Shown here: positions 45,542-54,215 of the stretch, piece after piece
Position numbering within the stretch: position 1 is the stretch's first letter
Layout: each line of letters starts with the position of its first letter
NCBI GenBank assembly: GCA_947632215.1
Contig: CANROJ010000004.1
Location: 1-64,000 of the forward strand
Direction: 5' to 3'
Origin: an uncultured Flavobacterium sp.
Lineage (GTDB): Bacteria > Bacteroidota > Bacteroidia > Flavobacteriales > Flavobacteriaceae
Length of the DNA: 64,000 bases
The notes under the pieces: generated by a model
The model's input: only the letters and a program-made list of their open reading frames with translations
Told to the model about the DNA's origin: nothing
The model's database searches: none
Made by a program: the position numbers and the translations under genes

Positions 45542-46408
45542 ATGCAAGCAACCGTTAAAATTATCGAATGTCCCCGCGATGCTATGCAGGGCATAAAGAT
45601 GTTTATTCCAACATCTGCTAAAATTCAATACATCCAGTCATTGCTTAGGGTTGGGTTTGATAGTATTGATTTTGGTAGTTTTGTCTCACCTAAAGCTATT
45701 CCTCAAATGCAAGATACTCAGGAAGTTTTACAGGGCTTAGATCTTAGTAGAACGCAGAGTAAATTATTGGCTATTATTGCCAATACCAGAGGAGCTCAAA
45801 GTGCTGCTGTTAATAAAGAAATAGAATATTTAGGCTTTCCTTTTTCTATTTCGGAGAACTTTCAGATGAGAAATACCCATAAGACAATAGCAGATTCTTT
45901 GGTTACTTTACAGGAGATTTTAAATATTGCTGCTAAATACCAAAAGAAAGTAGTGGTGTATTTGTCCATGGGCTTTGGAAATCCTTATGGAGATCCTTGG
46001 AGTGTAGAGATTGTTGCTCAGTGGACACAACGCTTGTCTGAAATGGGGGTTTCAATTGTTTCATTGTCCGATACCGTTGGCTCTTCCACGCCAGAGGTAA
46101 TCGATTACTTATTTTCTGAATTAATACCCGCTTATCCAAATATTGAATTTGGAGCACATTTACACACTACTAAAGATACTTGGTTTGAGAAGGTAGACGC
46201 TGCTTATAAGGCGGGCTGTGTACGCTTTGACGGTGCTATTAAAGGCTATGGTGGTTGTCCTATGGCTAAAGACGAGTTGACAGGAAATATGCCAACTGAA
46301 AAGCTTTTGAGTTATTTTACAGCAAATAAAGTAGTTACAAATTTAAATGCAATGTCTTTCGAGAGTTCTTATAACGAAGCGTTAAAAATATTTAATTTTT
46401 ATCATTAG
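45542..46408 (+). CDS. mvaB: Hydroxymethylglutaryl-CoA lyase
   Basis: The 288-residue protein has the HMGL-like TIM barrel: IIECPRDAMQGIKMF at the start, SLSDTVGSSTPE, GAHLHTT and the glycine-rich catalytic loop YGGCPMAKDELTGN with its cysteine. It cleaves HMG-CoA to acetyl-CoA and acetoacetate in leucine breakdown. ATG 45542 is chosen over a TTG 42 bp upstream because the latter lies within the promoter. Confidence 0.9.
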   Translation: MQATVKIIECPRDAMQGIKMFIPTSAKIQYIQSLLRVGFDSIDFGSFVSPKAIPQMQDTQEVLQGLDLSRTQSKLLAIIANTRGAQSAAVNKEIEYLGFPFSISENFQMRNTHKTIADSLVTLQEILNIAAKYQKKVVVYLSMGFGNPYGDPWSVEIVAQWTQRLSEMGVSIVSLSDTVGSSTPEVIDYLFSELIPAYPNIEFGAHLHTTKDTWFEKVDAAYKAGCVRFDGAIKGYGGCPMAKDELTGNMPTEKLLSYFTANKVVTNLNAMSFESSYNEALKIFNFYH

Positions 46409-46433
46409 CCTTTTTTAAGTCATATAAAAAAAC

Positions 46434-46441
46434 TAAATTTG
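46434..46441 (+). promoter_or_regulatory. -7 promoter box of guaB
   Basis: TAAATTTG, 24 bp before ATG 46466. Transcription should begin near 46447, inside the inverted repeat that follows. Confidence 0.5.
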
Positions 46442-46466
46442 TGTGCAATTCAACTACAATTGCACA
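46442..46466 (+). promoter_or_regulatory. Inverted repeat ending on the guaB start codon
   Basis: Perfect 9-bp arms TGTGCAATT (46442-46450) and AATTGCACA (46458-46466) enclose a 7-base spacer CAACTAC. The last base of the right arm is the A of the guaB ATG. It could be an operator just downstream of the promoter, or an mRNA hairpin if transcription starts early enough. Confidence 0.5.
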
Positions 46467-47938
46467 TGAAAGCACATACGGGAAAAATCATCGGTCAAGG
46501 ATTAACTTACGATGACGTTCTATTAGTTCCAAACTATTCGGAAGTACTGCCAAGAGAGGTAAGTTTAAAAACAAAATTTTCAAGAAACATTACGTTAAAT
46601 GTTCCAATTGTATCTGCAGCGATGGATACAGTTACGGAAAGTGATATGGCTATTGCTATGGCTAGAGAAGGTGGTATCGGTGTGATTCACAAGAACATGA
46701 CCACAGAGGAGCAAGCCAAAGAGGTGCGTAAAGTGAAAAGAGCAGAGTCTGGAATGATTATGGATCCTGTTACTCTACCTTTAACTGCAACGGTTGGTGA
46801 TGCTAAAAATGCAATGACAGAAAATAACATTGGAGGAATTCCAATTGTGGATGACAAAGGAATTTTAAAAGGTATTATCACTAATAGAGATATGCGTTTT
46901 GAAAAAGAATTTTCAAGACCTATTACACAAGTGATGACTAAGGAAAACTTAGTAACTGCTAAAAAAGGAACTACCTTACCGGAAGCTGAAGAGATTTTAA
47001 AAGAAAATAAGATTGAAAAATTACCTGTAGTAGATACAGATAATACTTTAGTAGGCTTAATTACCTTCCGCGATATTACAAAACTTACTTTAAAACCTAA
47101 CGCCAATAAAGATAAATATGGTCGATTAAGAGTTGCTGCTGCTTTAGGAGTAACTGCTGATGCTGTGGATAGAGCCAGCGCTTTAGTGCAAGCAGGTGTT
47201 GACGCCTTAATTATCGATACAGCACATGGTCACTCTCAAGGAGTGATTGGTGTTTTAAAGCAAGTCAAAGCTGCTTTCCCTGAAATTGATGTGGTTGTTG
47301 GTAATATTGCTACTCCAGAGGCTGCATTATTCTTAGTAGAAAATGGAGCAGATGCAGTCAAAGTTGGTATTGGACCAGGGTCTATTTGTACTACAAGAGT
47401 AGTGGCAGGAGTAGGGTTTCCTCAATTCTCTGCTGTTATGGAAGTGGCAGCTGCCTTAAAAGGAACTGGAGTTCCTGTAATTGGTGATGGTGGACTTCGT
47501 TATACTGGAGATATTCCTAAAGCTATTGGAGCAGGAGCAGACTGCGTTATGCTTGGATCTATGTTAGCAGGTACTAAAGAATCACCAGGAGAAACAATCA
47601 TTTTCGAAGGAAGAAAGTTCAAAGCTTATCGTGGTATGGGATCTGTTGCTGCGATGAAGCAAGGATCTAAAGATCGTTATTTTCAAGATGTAGAAGATGA
47701 TGTAAAGAAACTTGTTCCAGAGGGAATCGAAGGAAGAGTAGCCTATAAAGGTGAGTTAAACGAAAGTATGTTACAATTCATCGGAGGACTTAGAGCTGGT
47801 ATGGGATACTGTGGTGCCAAAGATATTCCTACTTTACAAGAAGTAGCTCGTTTTGTTCAATTAACTGCTTCAGGTATTGGAGAGAGTCATCCTCACAATA
47901 TTACCATTACTAAATCAGCACCTAACTATTCTAGATAA
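46466..47938 (+). CDS. guaB: Inosine-5'-monophosphate dehydrogenase
   Basis: From ATG 46466 the protein has 490 residues, the usual IMPDH length. It opens with [20 protein letters not shown]. Two CBS domains are inserted at about residues 95-215. The catalytic loop [15 protein letters not shown] holds the active cysteine, and the flap region [19 protein letters not shown] follows. It oxidises IMP to XMP with NAD+, the committed step to GMP. A TTG 27 bp upstream is rejected as start because it overlaps the promoter box. Confidence 0.96.
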   Translation: MKAHTGKIIGQGLTYDDVLLVPNYSEVLPREVSLKTKFSRNITLNVPIVSAAMDTVTESDMAIAMAREGGIGVIHKNMTTEEQAKEVRKVKRAESGMIMDPVTLPLTATVGDAKNAMTENNIGGIPIVDDKGILKGIITNRDMRFEKEFSRPITQVMTKENLVTAKKGTTLPEAEEILKENKIEKLPVVDTDNTLVGLITFRDITKLTLKPNANKDKYGRLRVAAALGVTADAVDRASALVQAGVDALIIDTAHGHSQGVIGVLKQVKAAFPEIDVVVGNIATPEAALFLVENGADAVKVGIGPGSICTTRVVAGVGFPQFSAVMEVAAALKGTGVPVIGDGGLRYTGDIPKAIGAGADCVMLGSMLAGTKESPGETIIFEGRKFKAYRGMGSVAAMKQGSKDRYFQDVEDDVKKLVPEGIEGRVAYKGELNESMLQFIGGLRAGMGYCGAKDIPTLQEVARFVQLTASGIGESHPHNITITKSAPNYSR

Positions 47939-47988
47939 TATAAGGTACAATATATAGTTGTTGTAAAACAATAGTATACTAAAATTAT

Positions 47989-48028
47989 AAAATCCCCTTT
48001 GTGAACATGGTTCGCAAAGGGGATTTTT
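47989..48028. terminator. Terminator after guaB
   Basis: Stem AAATCCCCTTTG / CAAAGGGGATTT extended inward by GAAC / GTTC, with T-runs; it lies between convergent genes. Confidence 0.88.
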
Positions 48029-48100
48029 CATTGCTTGTATATTTTAAGTGAATTACACCACCTTAGGGTGTAATTTGATTTGCAAAATAACATTGCTACT

Positions 48101-49569
48101 CTATTGAGCTTTTAATTCACCGGGTTGGTCACTGTTAAAAAGTCTCTTTATTTTTATCGAGAAAGCCACAAATATTAATGTCATAATAGGACTTATAATA
48201 TTGAAGAAGGCATAGGGAAGATAGGCTAGGGTTTCTACCCCTAGACCCCCTGCATTATAGGCTCCACAAGTAGTCCAGGGAATTAATACTGAGCTAAGTG
48301 TTCCTCCATCTTCTAGGGTTCTACTAAGATTTTCTGGAGCTAAACCTCTTTTGCGATATTCTTTGGCAAACATTTTTCCAGGAATAACAATAGATAAATA
48401 TTGTTCTGAGGCTGTAATATTTACAGCTATACAACTAGCTACTGTACTTGCAACGAGTCCAAAGGTGTTTTTAGCAAACACAAGAAGAGATTTAGTTACT
48501 TTTTTTAATGCTCCGATGGACTCCATAACTCCACCAAAAAACATAGCACAAAGGATTAACCATACCGTATTAAGCATACTTTTCATACCACCAGCTTCAA
48601 AAAGACTGTTTAAACTTTGCATGGGAGATATAATGGCAGTATCACTTGTGATGGCGTTCATGATTCCTTTATAGGCTGTGATAAAGTCAAGTGTATTACC
48701 TCCAGCAACTTTAGCTAGAATATTAGGTTGAAAGATTAGAGCAAAGATTGCACCCAACAGAGTACCAAAGAGTAGAGCCATAATAGGTTTTACTTTCATT
48801 AAAATGCAAAAAATAACCATTACCGGTACTAAAAAAAGCCAGCCCGAGATAGTAAAGGTTTGATCTATTGCATGAAGAGTTTCACTAATATCAATGCTTG
48901 TAGGTGTTTGGATATTAAAGGATAATATGGTAAATGCAATTAGTGTGACTATGTAGGTTGGTACTGTGGTGTAAAGCATATATCTAATATGAGAGAATAG
49001 ATCTGTGCCAGAAACTGCAGCAGCTAGGTTTGTAGTGTCTGACAATGGAGAGAGTTTATCTCCAAAGTAGGCTCCAGATATAATAGCTCCCGCGCTTATC
49101 GCAGGGTTAATACCCATTGTATTTCCAATACCAATTAAAGCAATACCAACGGTGGCTCAAGTGGTCCAAGAACTTCCGGTAGAAACGGAAATAATAGAAC
49201 AAATAATTACGCACGAGGGCAGAAATATCACAGGGTTTAATATCTGAAGGCCATAGTATATTATTGTTGGAATTACTCCTGAGAGTAACCATGTACCAGA
49301 TAAGCTACCAACTAAAAGTAGTATAAAAATAGCTCCTGAGGTGTCTTTTATGTTCTTTGCAACTTTATTGAGCATCTTGTCATAGGGAATTCTATTATAG
49401 AGTCCAATGAAGATTGCTACTAGACCTGCTAAAAGTAGGATGAATTGGTTACTACACCAATGGAATCCGCATTGTAAACAAAGACGTTGAAGCCTAATAA
49501 TGCGATTAAAAATACCATTGGGGTTAACGCTTGTAAAAGAGTTATCTTCTTTGTGTTTGAGATTGCCAT
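48101..49569 (-). pseudogene. nhaC: NhaC family Na+/H+ antiporter gene with a frameshift and a nonsense codon
   Basis: The ATG is at 49569. The first frame reads MAISNTKKITLLQALTP and on to about codon 40. The rest (QFILLLAGLVAIFIGLYNRI) is in another frame; restoring one G near 49455 (GGTGTAGT to GGTGGTAGT) would rejoin them as GGSNQF. A second lesion, TGA at 49157-49159, interrupts TGSSWTT/ATVGIALIGIG in a conserved motif. After it the frame is open to 48101 (ISGAYFGDKLSPLSDTTNLA). Repaired, it would be about 490 residues and 11-12 helices, normal for NhaC. Confidence 0.85.
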
Positions 49570-49741
49570 TAGTCAAAATAAAAATTATTCATAGAGGCGA
49601 AAATTACGTTTTATTTGGCTGAAAAGTGTATTTTGTATGATAAAATATGCACAATATTTTAGCAGTACTTTTTAAATATTCTTTGTATAAAGGAGGTATT
49701 GTTGGTTTATATGTGTAAAAATATAGGGTAAAGGTAAGAAA

Positions 49742-49767
49742 AAAGAGCTGAATTAATTCAGCTCTTT
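49742..49767 (-). terminator. Palindromic terminator of the first lipocalin-like lipoprotein
   Basis: AAAGAGCTGAATT / AATTCAGCTCTTT, a perfect 26-bp palindrome next to T/A runs. Confidence 0.8.
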
Positions 49768-49787
49768 CTCTTTTACTATATAGGAAG

Positions 49788-50246
49788 TTATATTGTAGCT
49801 TGTGGGTCTCTTGGGGGACCAATTTTCTTATACATTATAACTACTTCTGTTTCTTTGTTATTAATTATAATCTTTGTGGCAATCTCCAGGTAGTTGTTAG
49901 ATATTTGTAGTATATATCTTTCGTATTTAAAAGCAGGGAAACTAATTACATCTAAACTATATATACCATTGTAAGTTTTCTCTTCCATAGTTTTACTTTG
50001 ATACTGAATAAGCTCTGCGCTGTTTTGGGTATCTAAGTATATTTCTAGAATTTCTGGCTTGTAGTACTCTTCTAAATCAAGATAAGGATGAGTTACTTTT
50101 CTATTGTCTTTCATGTAGGAAATGTCGGTTGCTTCCCATTTTCCAAAGGCTGATGCCGTTTCTCCTCCTTCATTACTGCTATCACTACAGTTGATTAATA
50201 ATAAAGAGCTTACTAAGAGTAAGGTTAAGGATAATAATTTTTTCAT
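49788..50246 (-). CDS. Lipocalin-like lipoprotein A
   Basis: A 152-residue lipoprotein with lipobox LLINC (about residue 20) and a Ser/Gly/Glu linker. Its beta-rich domain begins FGKWEATDISYMKDNRK. The opening and the strand pattern resemble small lipocalin-like proteins common in flavobacteria and match the next gene (GQWETNELSYDFG). Function unknown. It and the neighbour each have their own terminator. Confidence 0.78.
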   Translation of the reverse strand: MKKLLSLTLLLVSSLLLINCSDSSNEGGETASAFGKWEATDISYMKDNRKVTHPYLDLEEYYKPEILEIYLDTQNSAELIQYQSKTMEEKTYNGIYSLDVISFPAFKYERYILQISNNYLEIATKIIINNKETEVVIMYKKIGPPRDPQATI

Positions 50247-50363
50247 TTTTAGTTTTAATTTTGGTAGGGCTAATATAGAAAAACAAATTGAAAAAATAAT
50301 AAGTATTAGACTACTTTAATCAAGAGTATTTTTTAAGTAATGCAAATAGTAGAGGCTAAAATA

Positions 50364-50397
50364 AAAAAAGCCACTCTTTTTTAAAGAATGGCTTTTA
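50364..50397 (-). terminator. Terminator of lipocalin-like lipoprotein B
   Basis: Stem AAAGCCA / TGGCTTT, extended by CTTT / AAAG across a 2-base mismatch, with a minus-strand T-run. Confidence 0.75.
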
Positions 50398-50422
50398 TTT
50401 GTATTTTATTACTTTAACTGAC

Positions 50423-50887
50423 CTATTGTATTTTATTGTAAGATACAGTTATATCTAAAGTAGTTCCGAAATGGGTAAATGGATAGATTGAGAGTAAAGT
50501 AGTTTTATCTGTTAAGATATAGCTTCTTTTTATTGCTTCAAAAGTTGCTGTATTATCTTTATCAATTTCAGAAGTTACCGCAGGTATCTCTTCACCTCTA
50601 CCTGTGAACTGTACTAGAGTAGCATAGTATTTATCTGTATTTGTATTATAGCTAATAGTAATAATCTCTCTTACTATACGATCTGGATTAGTTACTGGTG
50701 GCATTTCTGAAAACTTATAAGTATGCGTGCTTCCACCAAAATCATAAGATAGCTCATTTGTTTCCCACTGACCAATGAAATCATTAAGTTTGTTTTCTTG
50801 ACGATAAACACTATCATCACTACTTGAACAACTAGTTACCCCTACAAAAAGAGTTAGAATTAAACTCCAAGTTAAAAATTTTCTCAT
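50423..50887 (-). CDS. Lipocalin-like lipoprotein B
   Basis: A 154-residue lipoprotein with lipobox GVTSC and a Ser/Asp-rich linker, then FIGQWETNELSYDFGGSTH, parallel to the start of lipoprotein A. Both end in a strand with YNK or YKK. They look like a diverged tandem duplicate. Ligand and role unknown. The next gene upstream is the e(P4)-type phosphatase, 36 bp away, so read-through from it is possible. Confidence 0.78.
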   Translation of the reverse strand: MRKFLTWSLILTLFVGVTSCSSSDDSVYRQENKLNDFIGQWETNELSYDFGGSTHTYKFSEMPPVTNPDRIVREIITISYNTNTDKYYATLVQFTGRGEEIPAVTSEIDKDNTATFEAIKRSYILTDKTTLLSIYPFTHFGTTLDITVSYNKIQ

Positions 50888-50923
50888 ATTATTGATAATT
50901 ATTATTTTGTTTTAAAATATTTA

Positions 50924-51742
50924 TTAGAATCCGATAACGCTTTGGTTATAGATTTGATCTTTTTGTTTAGGAGTTAGATCTTTTTTATAGTCAAAAAGAG
51001 CTGCTTCCCAGTCACCATAACCACTATTAGGGAAAACGATGAATTTCTTACCGAAAAGTTCTTGGTTGGAAATTACGTTCTCTAAACGTTGGCTTTGTGT
51101 TTTTTTGTCAAATGCTGCTGAGAAATCAGATAAGTTATCTCCTAATAGAAGCACGATTTCGTGGGTTTTACTTAAATTCTCACGACGAGTTTCTTTACTT
51201 GATTCGCTTGTTCTTACCACTACATGGGAATCATCTGCATAAGGGTAGTCGAATTTTTTAAGATTCTCAATAGTTCCTTGCTTGTCATTAACACCTCTAT
51301 TGGTGATATAAAAAATTTCTACATTTTTTGAAGCAGCATATTGAAAGAATTCAACACTACCTAAAACTGGTTTAGCATCGGCTCTTGTAGTCCACTGGGT
51401 CCAAGAAGCATCCGAGAAAGATTTTCCTTCTCTTGCCATTTGTACGGCATAAGGAGAGTTATCTAAAAAGGTTTCATCTACGTCAGTTACAATAGCTAAA
51501 GGCTTTTGATGTTCTTGTTGTAAAATATTATCTAATTGTAATTTAGCAATGTTGAAGGCCTGAGCACAAAGAGCTTGGTATTCTGCAGCATTTTGTTGGA
51601 ATACGGCCGCATATAGTTTTCCTTGAAGTTCAATATTGTTAAGCTCTTGTTTATTTTGTACGTGGGCTGTAGAAGTAACAGACACACAAGAAGAAAAAGA
51701 AGCTAAGGCAATACTTGCAATAAAAAAAGATCTTTTTAACAT
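50924..51742 (-). CDS. Class C acid phosphatase, lipoprotein e(P4) family
   Basis: A 272-residue lipoprotein (lipobox FSSC near residue 19) with the DDDD-superfamily signature TDVDETFLDNSPY near residue 90 and the second motif LLLGDNLSDF. E(P4) enzymes are outer-membrane 5'-nucleotidases or acid phosphatases that dephosphorylate NMN or nucleotides for uptake. The Mg2+-binding aspartates are present. It faces away from cysK across a shared intergenic region. Confidence 0.92.
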   Translation of the reverse strand: MLKRSFFIASIALASFSSCVSVTSTAHVQNKQELNNIELQGKLYAAVFQQNAAEYQALCAQAFNIAKLQLDNILQQEHQKPLAIVTDVDETFLDNSPYAVQMAREGKSFSDASWTQWTTRADAKPVLGSVEFFQYAASKNVEIFYITNRGVNDKQGTIENLKKFDYPYADDSHVVVRTSESSKETRRENLSKTHEIVLLLGDNLSDFSAAFDKKTQSQRLENVISNQELFGKKFIVFPNSGYGDWEAALFDYKKDLTPKQKDQIYNQSVIGF

Positions 51743-51843
51743 AATTACATGTGATTTTTTTGATTGTGCAAAAGTACGTATTTAATTCTAATATTAGGTA
51801 ATTAATTTAAGTTAAAACAATGGGAAGTAGTTCAGTAGGCTTT

Positions 51844-51888
51844 AAAAAATTACCCCAACGAAGTTTTACTCAAGTTGGGGTATTTTTT
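51844..51888 (-). terminator. Terminator of the cysE-cysK operon
   Basis: A 9-bp stem TACCCCAAC / GTTGGGGTA with a 14-base loop and an A-run that becomes a minus-strand T-run. Confidence 0.85.
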
Positions 51889-51891
51889 GTT

Positions 51892-52827
51892 TTATTTAAG
51901 TTCTGCAGCTATCTCATCAAATAGATCATCTACTGACCAGTATCTCTCACCAGTGTCATAGTTAAATGTTAAAACAGTTGAACCTTCTGGAATCTGCGGT
52001 AATAATTGTTGTATTGCCGCTAGAGAAGTACCTGTAGAAATACCTGCTAAGATACCCTCTTTACTTGCAATATCATTTGTAAAGGCATAAGCCTCTTTTT
52101 TATCAATGGTAATTACCCCATCAAAGATAGATGTGTTTAATATTTTTGGTACAAACCCTGCTCCAATACCCTGTAATGGGTGAGGTCCAGGTTTTCCTCC
52201 ACTTAGCACAGGAGAACCAACTGGCTCTACGGCATATACCTTTAAATCTGGAAAAGACTTTTTAAGAACTTCAGCCACTCCTGTGATATGACCTCCTGTT
52301 CCGACTCCTGTGATAAGGTAATCGATGCCTTCAGGGAAGTCTTTTAAAATTTCTTGAGCAGTAGTTTCGCGGTGAACCTTTGGATTGGCTTCGTTGTTAA
52401 ACTGTTGAGGAACCCATGAGTTTGGAGTTTCTTGGCTGAGCTCTACAGCTCTTGCAACCGATCCTGCTGTTCCTAACTCTTTTGGAGTTAGTACAAATTT
52501 AGCTCCATAAGCCGCCATTAATTTTCTTCTCTCAATACTCATGCTCTCTGGCATAACTAGGGTTAATTTATATCCTAATACTGCACAAGCCATTGCTAAA
52601 CCAACACCAGTGTTACCAGAGGTAGGCTCTATTATGGTTGTGTCTTTATTGATAAGTCCATTTTTTTGGGCTTCGACAAGCATAGCCATAGCAATACGAT
52701 CTTTCAAGCTTCCTCCTGGATTTTGTTTCTCTAGTTTGATCCAAACATTAATGTTTTCAGGGAAAAGTTTGTTTATTTTTACATGTGGTGTATTCCCAAT
52801 GGCTTGTAAAATGTTGTCTAATTTCAT
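51892..52827 (-). CDS. cysK: Cysteine synthase (O-acetylserine sulfhydrylase)
   Basis: The 311-residue PLP enzyme has the cofactor lysine in [14 protein letters not shown] (Lys42), the substrate loop [13 protein letters not shown], the phosphate loop [11 protein letters not shown] and C-terminal [12 protein letters not shown]. It forms cysteine from O-acetylserine and sulfide in the cytosol. It follows cysE by 26 bp, so both steps are co-expressed. CysK rather than CysM is inferred from length and the PxSxGN-type loops. Confidence 0.93.
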   Translation of the reverse strand: MKLDNILQAIGNTPHVKINKLFPENINVWIKLEKQNPGGSLKDRIAMAMLVEAQKNGLINKDTTIIEPTSGNTGVGLAMACAVLGYKLTLVMPESMSIERRKLMAAYGAKFVLTPKELGTAGSVARAVELSQETPNSWVPQQFNNEANPKVHRETTAQEILKDFPEGIDYLITGVGTGGHITGVAEVLKKSFPDLKVYAVEPVGSPVLSGGKPGPHPLQGIGAGFVPKILNTSIFDGVITIDKKEAYAFTNDIASKEGILAGISTGTSLAAIQQLLPQIPEGSTVLTFNYDTGERYWSVDDLFDEIAAELK

Positions 52828-52853
52828 AATTTGTATTGTTTTTTTAGGATGAT

Positions 52854-53681
52854 TTAAATAATAAAGTTTATTGGTTTTTGCACACTTTGCTGGTCTTTGG
52901 AGTATGTTTTACTCTTAGAATATATAATAGAGTGTGGTTCTGTACTTTTTGTAAGCCAAACATTACCCCCTATAATACTATGATGGCCAATAATGGTGTC
53001 ACCTCCTAAAATAGTAGCTCCGGAGTAAATAATTACGTTATCTTGAATCACAGGGTGTCTTGAGGTGTTTGCTTTGTCTTTAGATACAGAAATGGCACCA
53101 AGGGTTACTCCTTGATATATTTTAACATTATTTCCTATTACGCAGGTTTCTCCAATTACAATACCTGTTCCATGGTCGATACAAAAGTGATTACCTATAC
53201 GAGCTGAAGGATGTATGTCAATGCCTGTTTTACCATGAGCATATTCTGTCCAGATTCTAGGAAGTAAGCTAACGCCTTGTTTTTGCAATTGATGAGCAAA
53301 CCTATAGATAGCTATGGCATAAAATCCTGGATAGGCAATATAGACTTCTTGCTGACAAGTTGCAGCAGGATCGTTTTGTAAAATGGCCTCTGCATCGGTC
53401 TGCAAAGTGAAGTAAATCTCTGGCAAAGCATCAAAGAAACCCTTAGCTATTGCCCTAGATTCTGGACCATCTTGATTTATATTGAAAACAATAGAGGTTA
53501 ACTCATTTTTTAACCCTTGTATGCGGATGCTAATAGCCTCATGACACAGATACTTTCTATCTTCTAATTGAAAAAGAAAATGAAAAAGATTATCGGTGTA
53601 TTTTTCTATTCGTTTTTTATCTAAAAAGGCTTGAGAACTTTCATTCTTATGAAGTAACTCTTGAATAAACTTTGCTTGCAT
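52854..53681 (-). CDS. cysE: Serine O-acetyltransferase
   Basis: The 275-residue protein has an all-helical N-terminal domain and a left-handed beta-helix of hexapeptide repeats ([22 protein letters not shown], cited in parts: [10 protein letters not shown] and [15 protein letters not shown]). It includes the catalytic DHG motif. It acetylates L-serine to O-acetylserine. The C-terminus ends NFII; a terminal isoleucine is what lets CysE dock into CysK to form the cysteine synthase complex, which fits the adjacent cysK. Confidence 0.93.
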   Translation of the reverse strand: MQAKFIQELLHKNESSQAFLDKKRIEKYTDNLFHFLFQLEDRKYLCHEAISIRIQGLKNELTSIVFNINQDGPESRAIAKGFFDALPEIYFTLQTDAEAILQNDPAATCQQEVYIAYPGFYAIAIYRFAHQLQKQGVSLLPRIWTEYAHGKTGIDIHPSARIGNHFCIDHGTGIVIGETCVIGNNVKIYQGVTLGAISVSKDKANTSRHPVIQDNVIIYSGATILGGDTIIGHHSIIGGNVWLTKSTEPHSIIYSKSKTYSKDQQSVQKPINFII

Positions 53682-54151
53682 GATTTTAAAATCTGGAAAA
53701 ACTAAAAATACTACTGTAATAATGTTTTTCTATGGGTGTTTTTTAAAAGTTTTAGCACTGTGGCTTCTCACTGTATAAGTAAATGTACTAAAATATCATT
53801 ATAAACTTATTATTTTAACTAAAAATAACAATGCTTTATTTGTGTTAATCTTATTAGAAAGTTGTTAATTGATTGTTATTCAATCAATTGCTTTCGGGTG
53901 ACCTGTTTTGGATAACAATTGTTAAAATGAATGAACCCCATTTTATTGCATAGTTAAATATAGTACATTTGCTACAGAATTACGAAGGCAAAGTGATTCA
54001 CAAGCTTGTGTTTGTTCTAGTTATTTATATTCTAAAAATAGATTAAATTTTAAATTTCTTTTTAAAGGTTGGCTACTTTGTAAGAAATTTGGTTTGTTGT
54101 TTTGTTGTTCTATTTTTAGAAGTATAATACAGATCAATATAATACGCTATA
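53682..54151. other. Large intergenic region with a 9-bp inverted repeat and an orphan promoter box
   Basis: An inverted repeat AATTGATTG / CAATCAATT (53867-53889, 5-base spacer) and a plus-strand TACATTTG at 53964-53971 are visible. No protein-coding gene on either strand. The palindrome CACAAGCTTGTG lies near 53999. Confidence 0.45.
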
Positions 54152-54189
54152 AAAAGGTCACCCTTTGTTTACAAAGGGTGACCTTTTAT
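54152..54189. terminator. Long terminator between the orphan region and the CLC gene
   Basis: A 16-bp perfect stem AAAAGGTCACCCTTTG / CAAAGGGTGACCTTTT with a 4-base loop. A T-rich tail lies on the plus side and T-runs on the minus side. Confidence 0.87.
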
Positions 54190-54215
54190 TTTTTAGTATA
54201 TAACTCTAGTGTTGA

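Noticed and set aside
49107..49292. A 61-codon minus-strand frame inside the NhaC gene
   Set aside because: It is an out-of-frame shadow of the disrupted NhaC sequence; conserved NhaC motifs are in the neighbouring frame.
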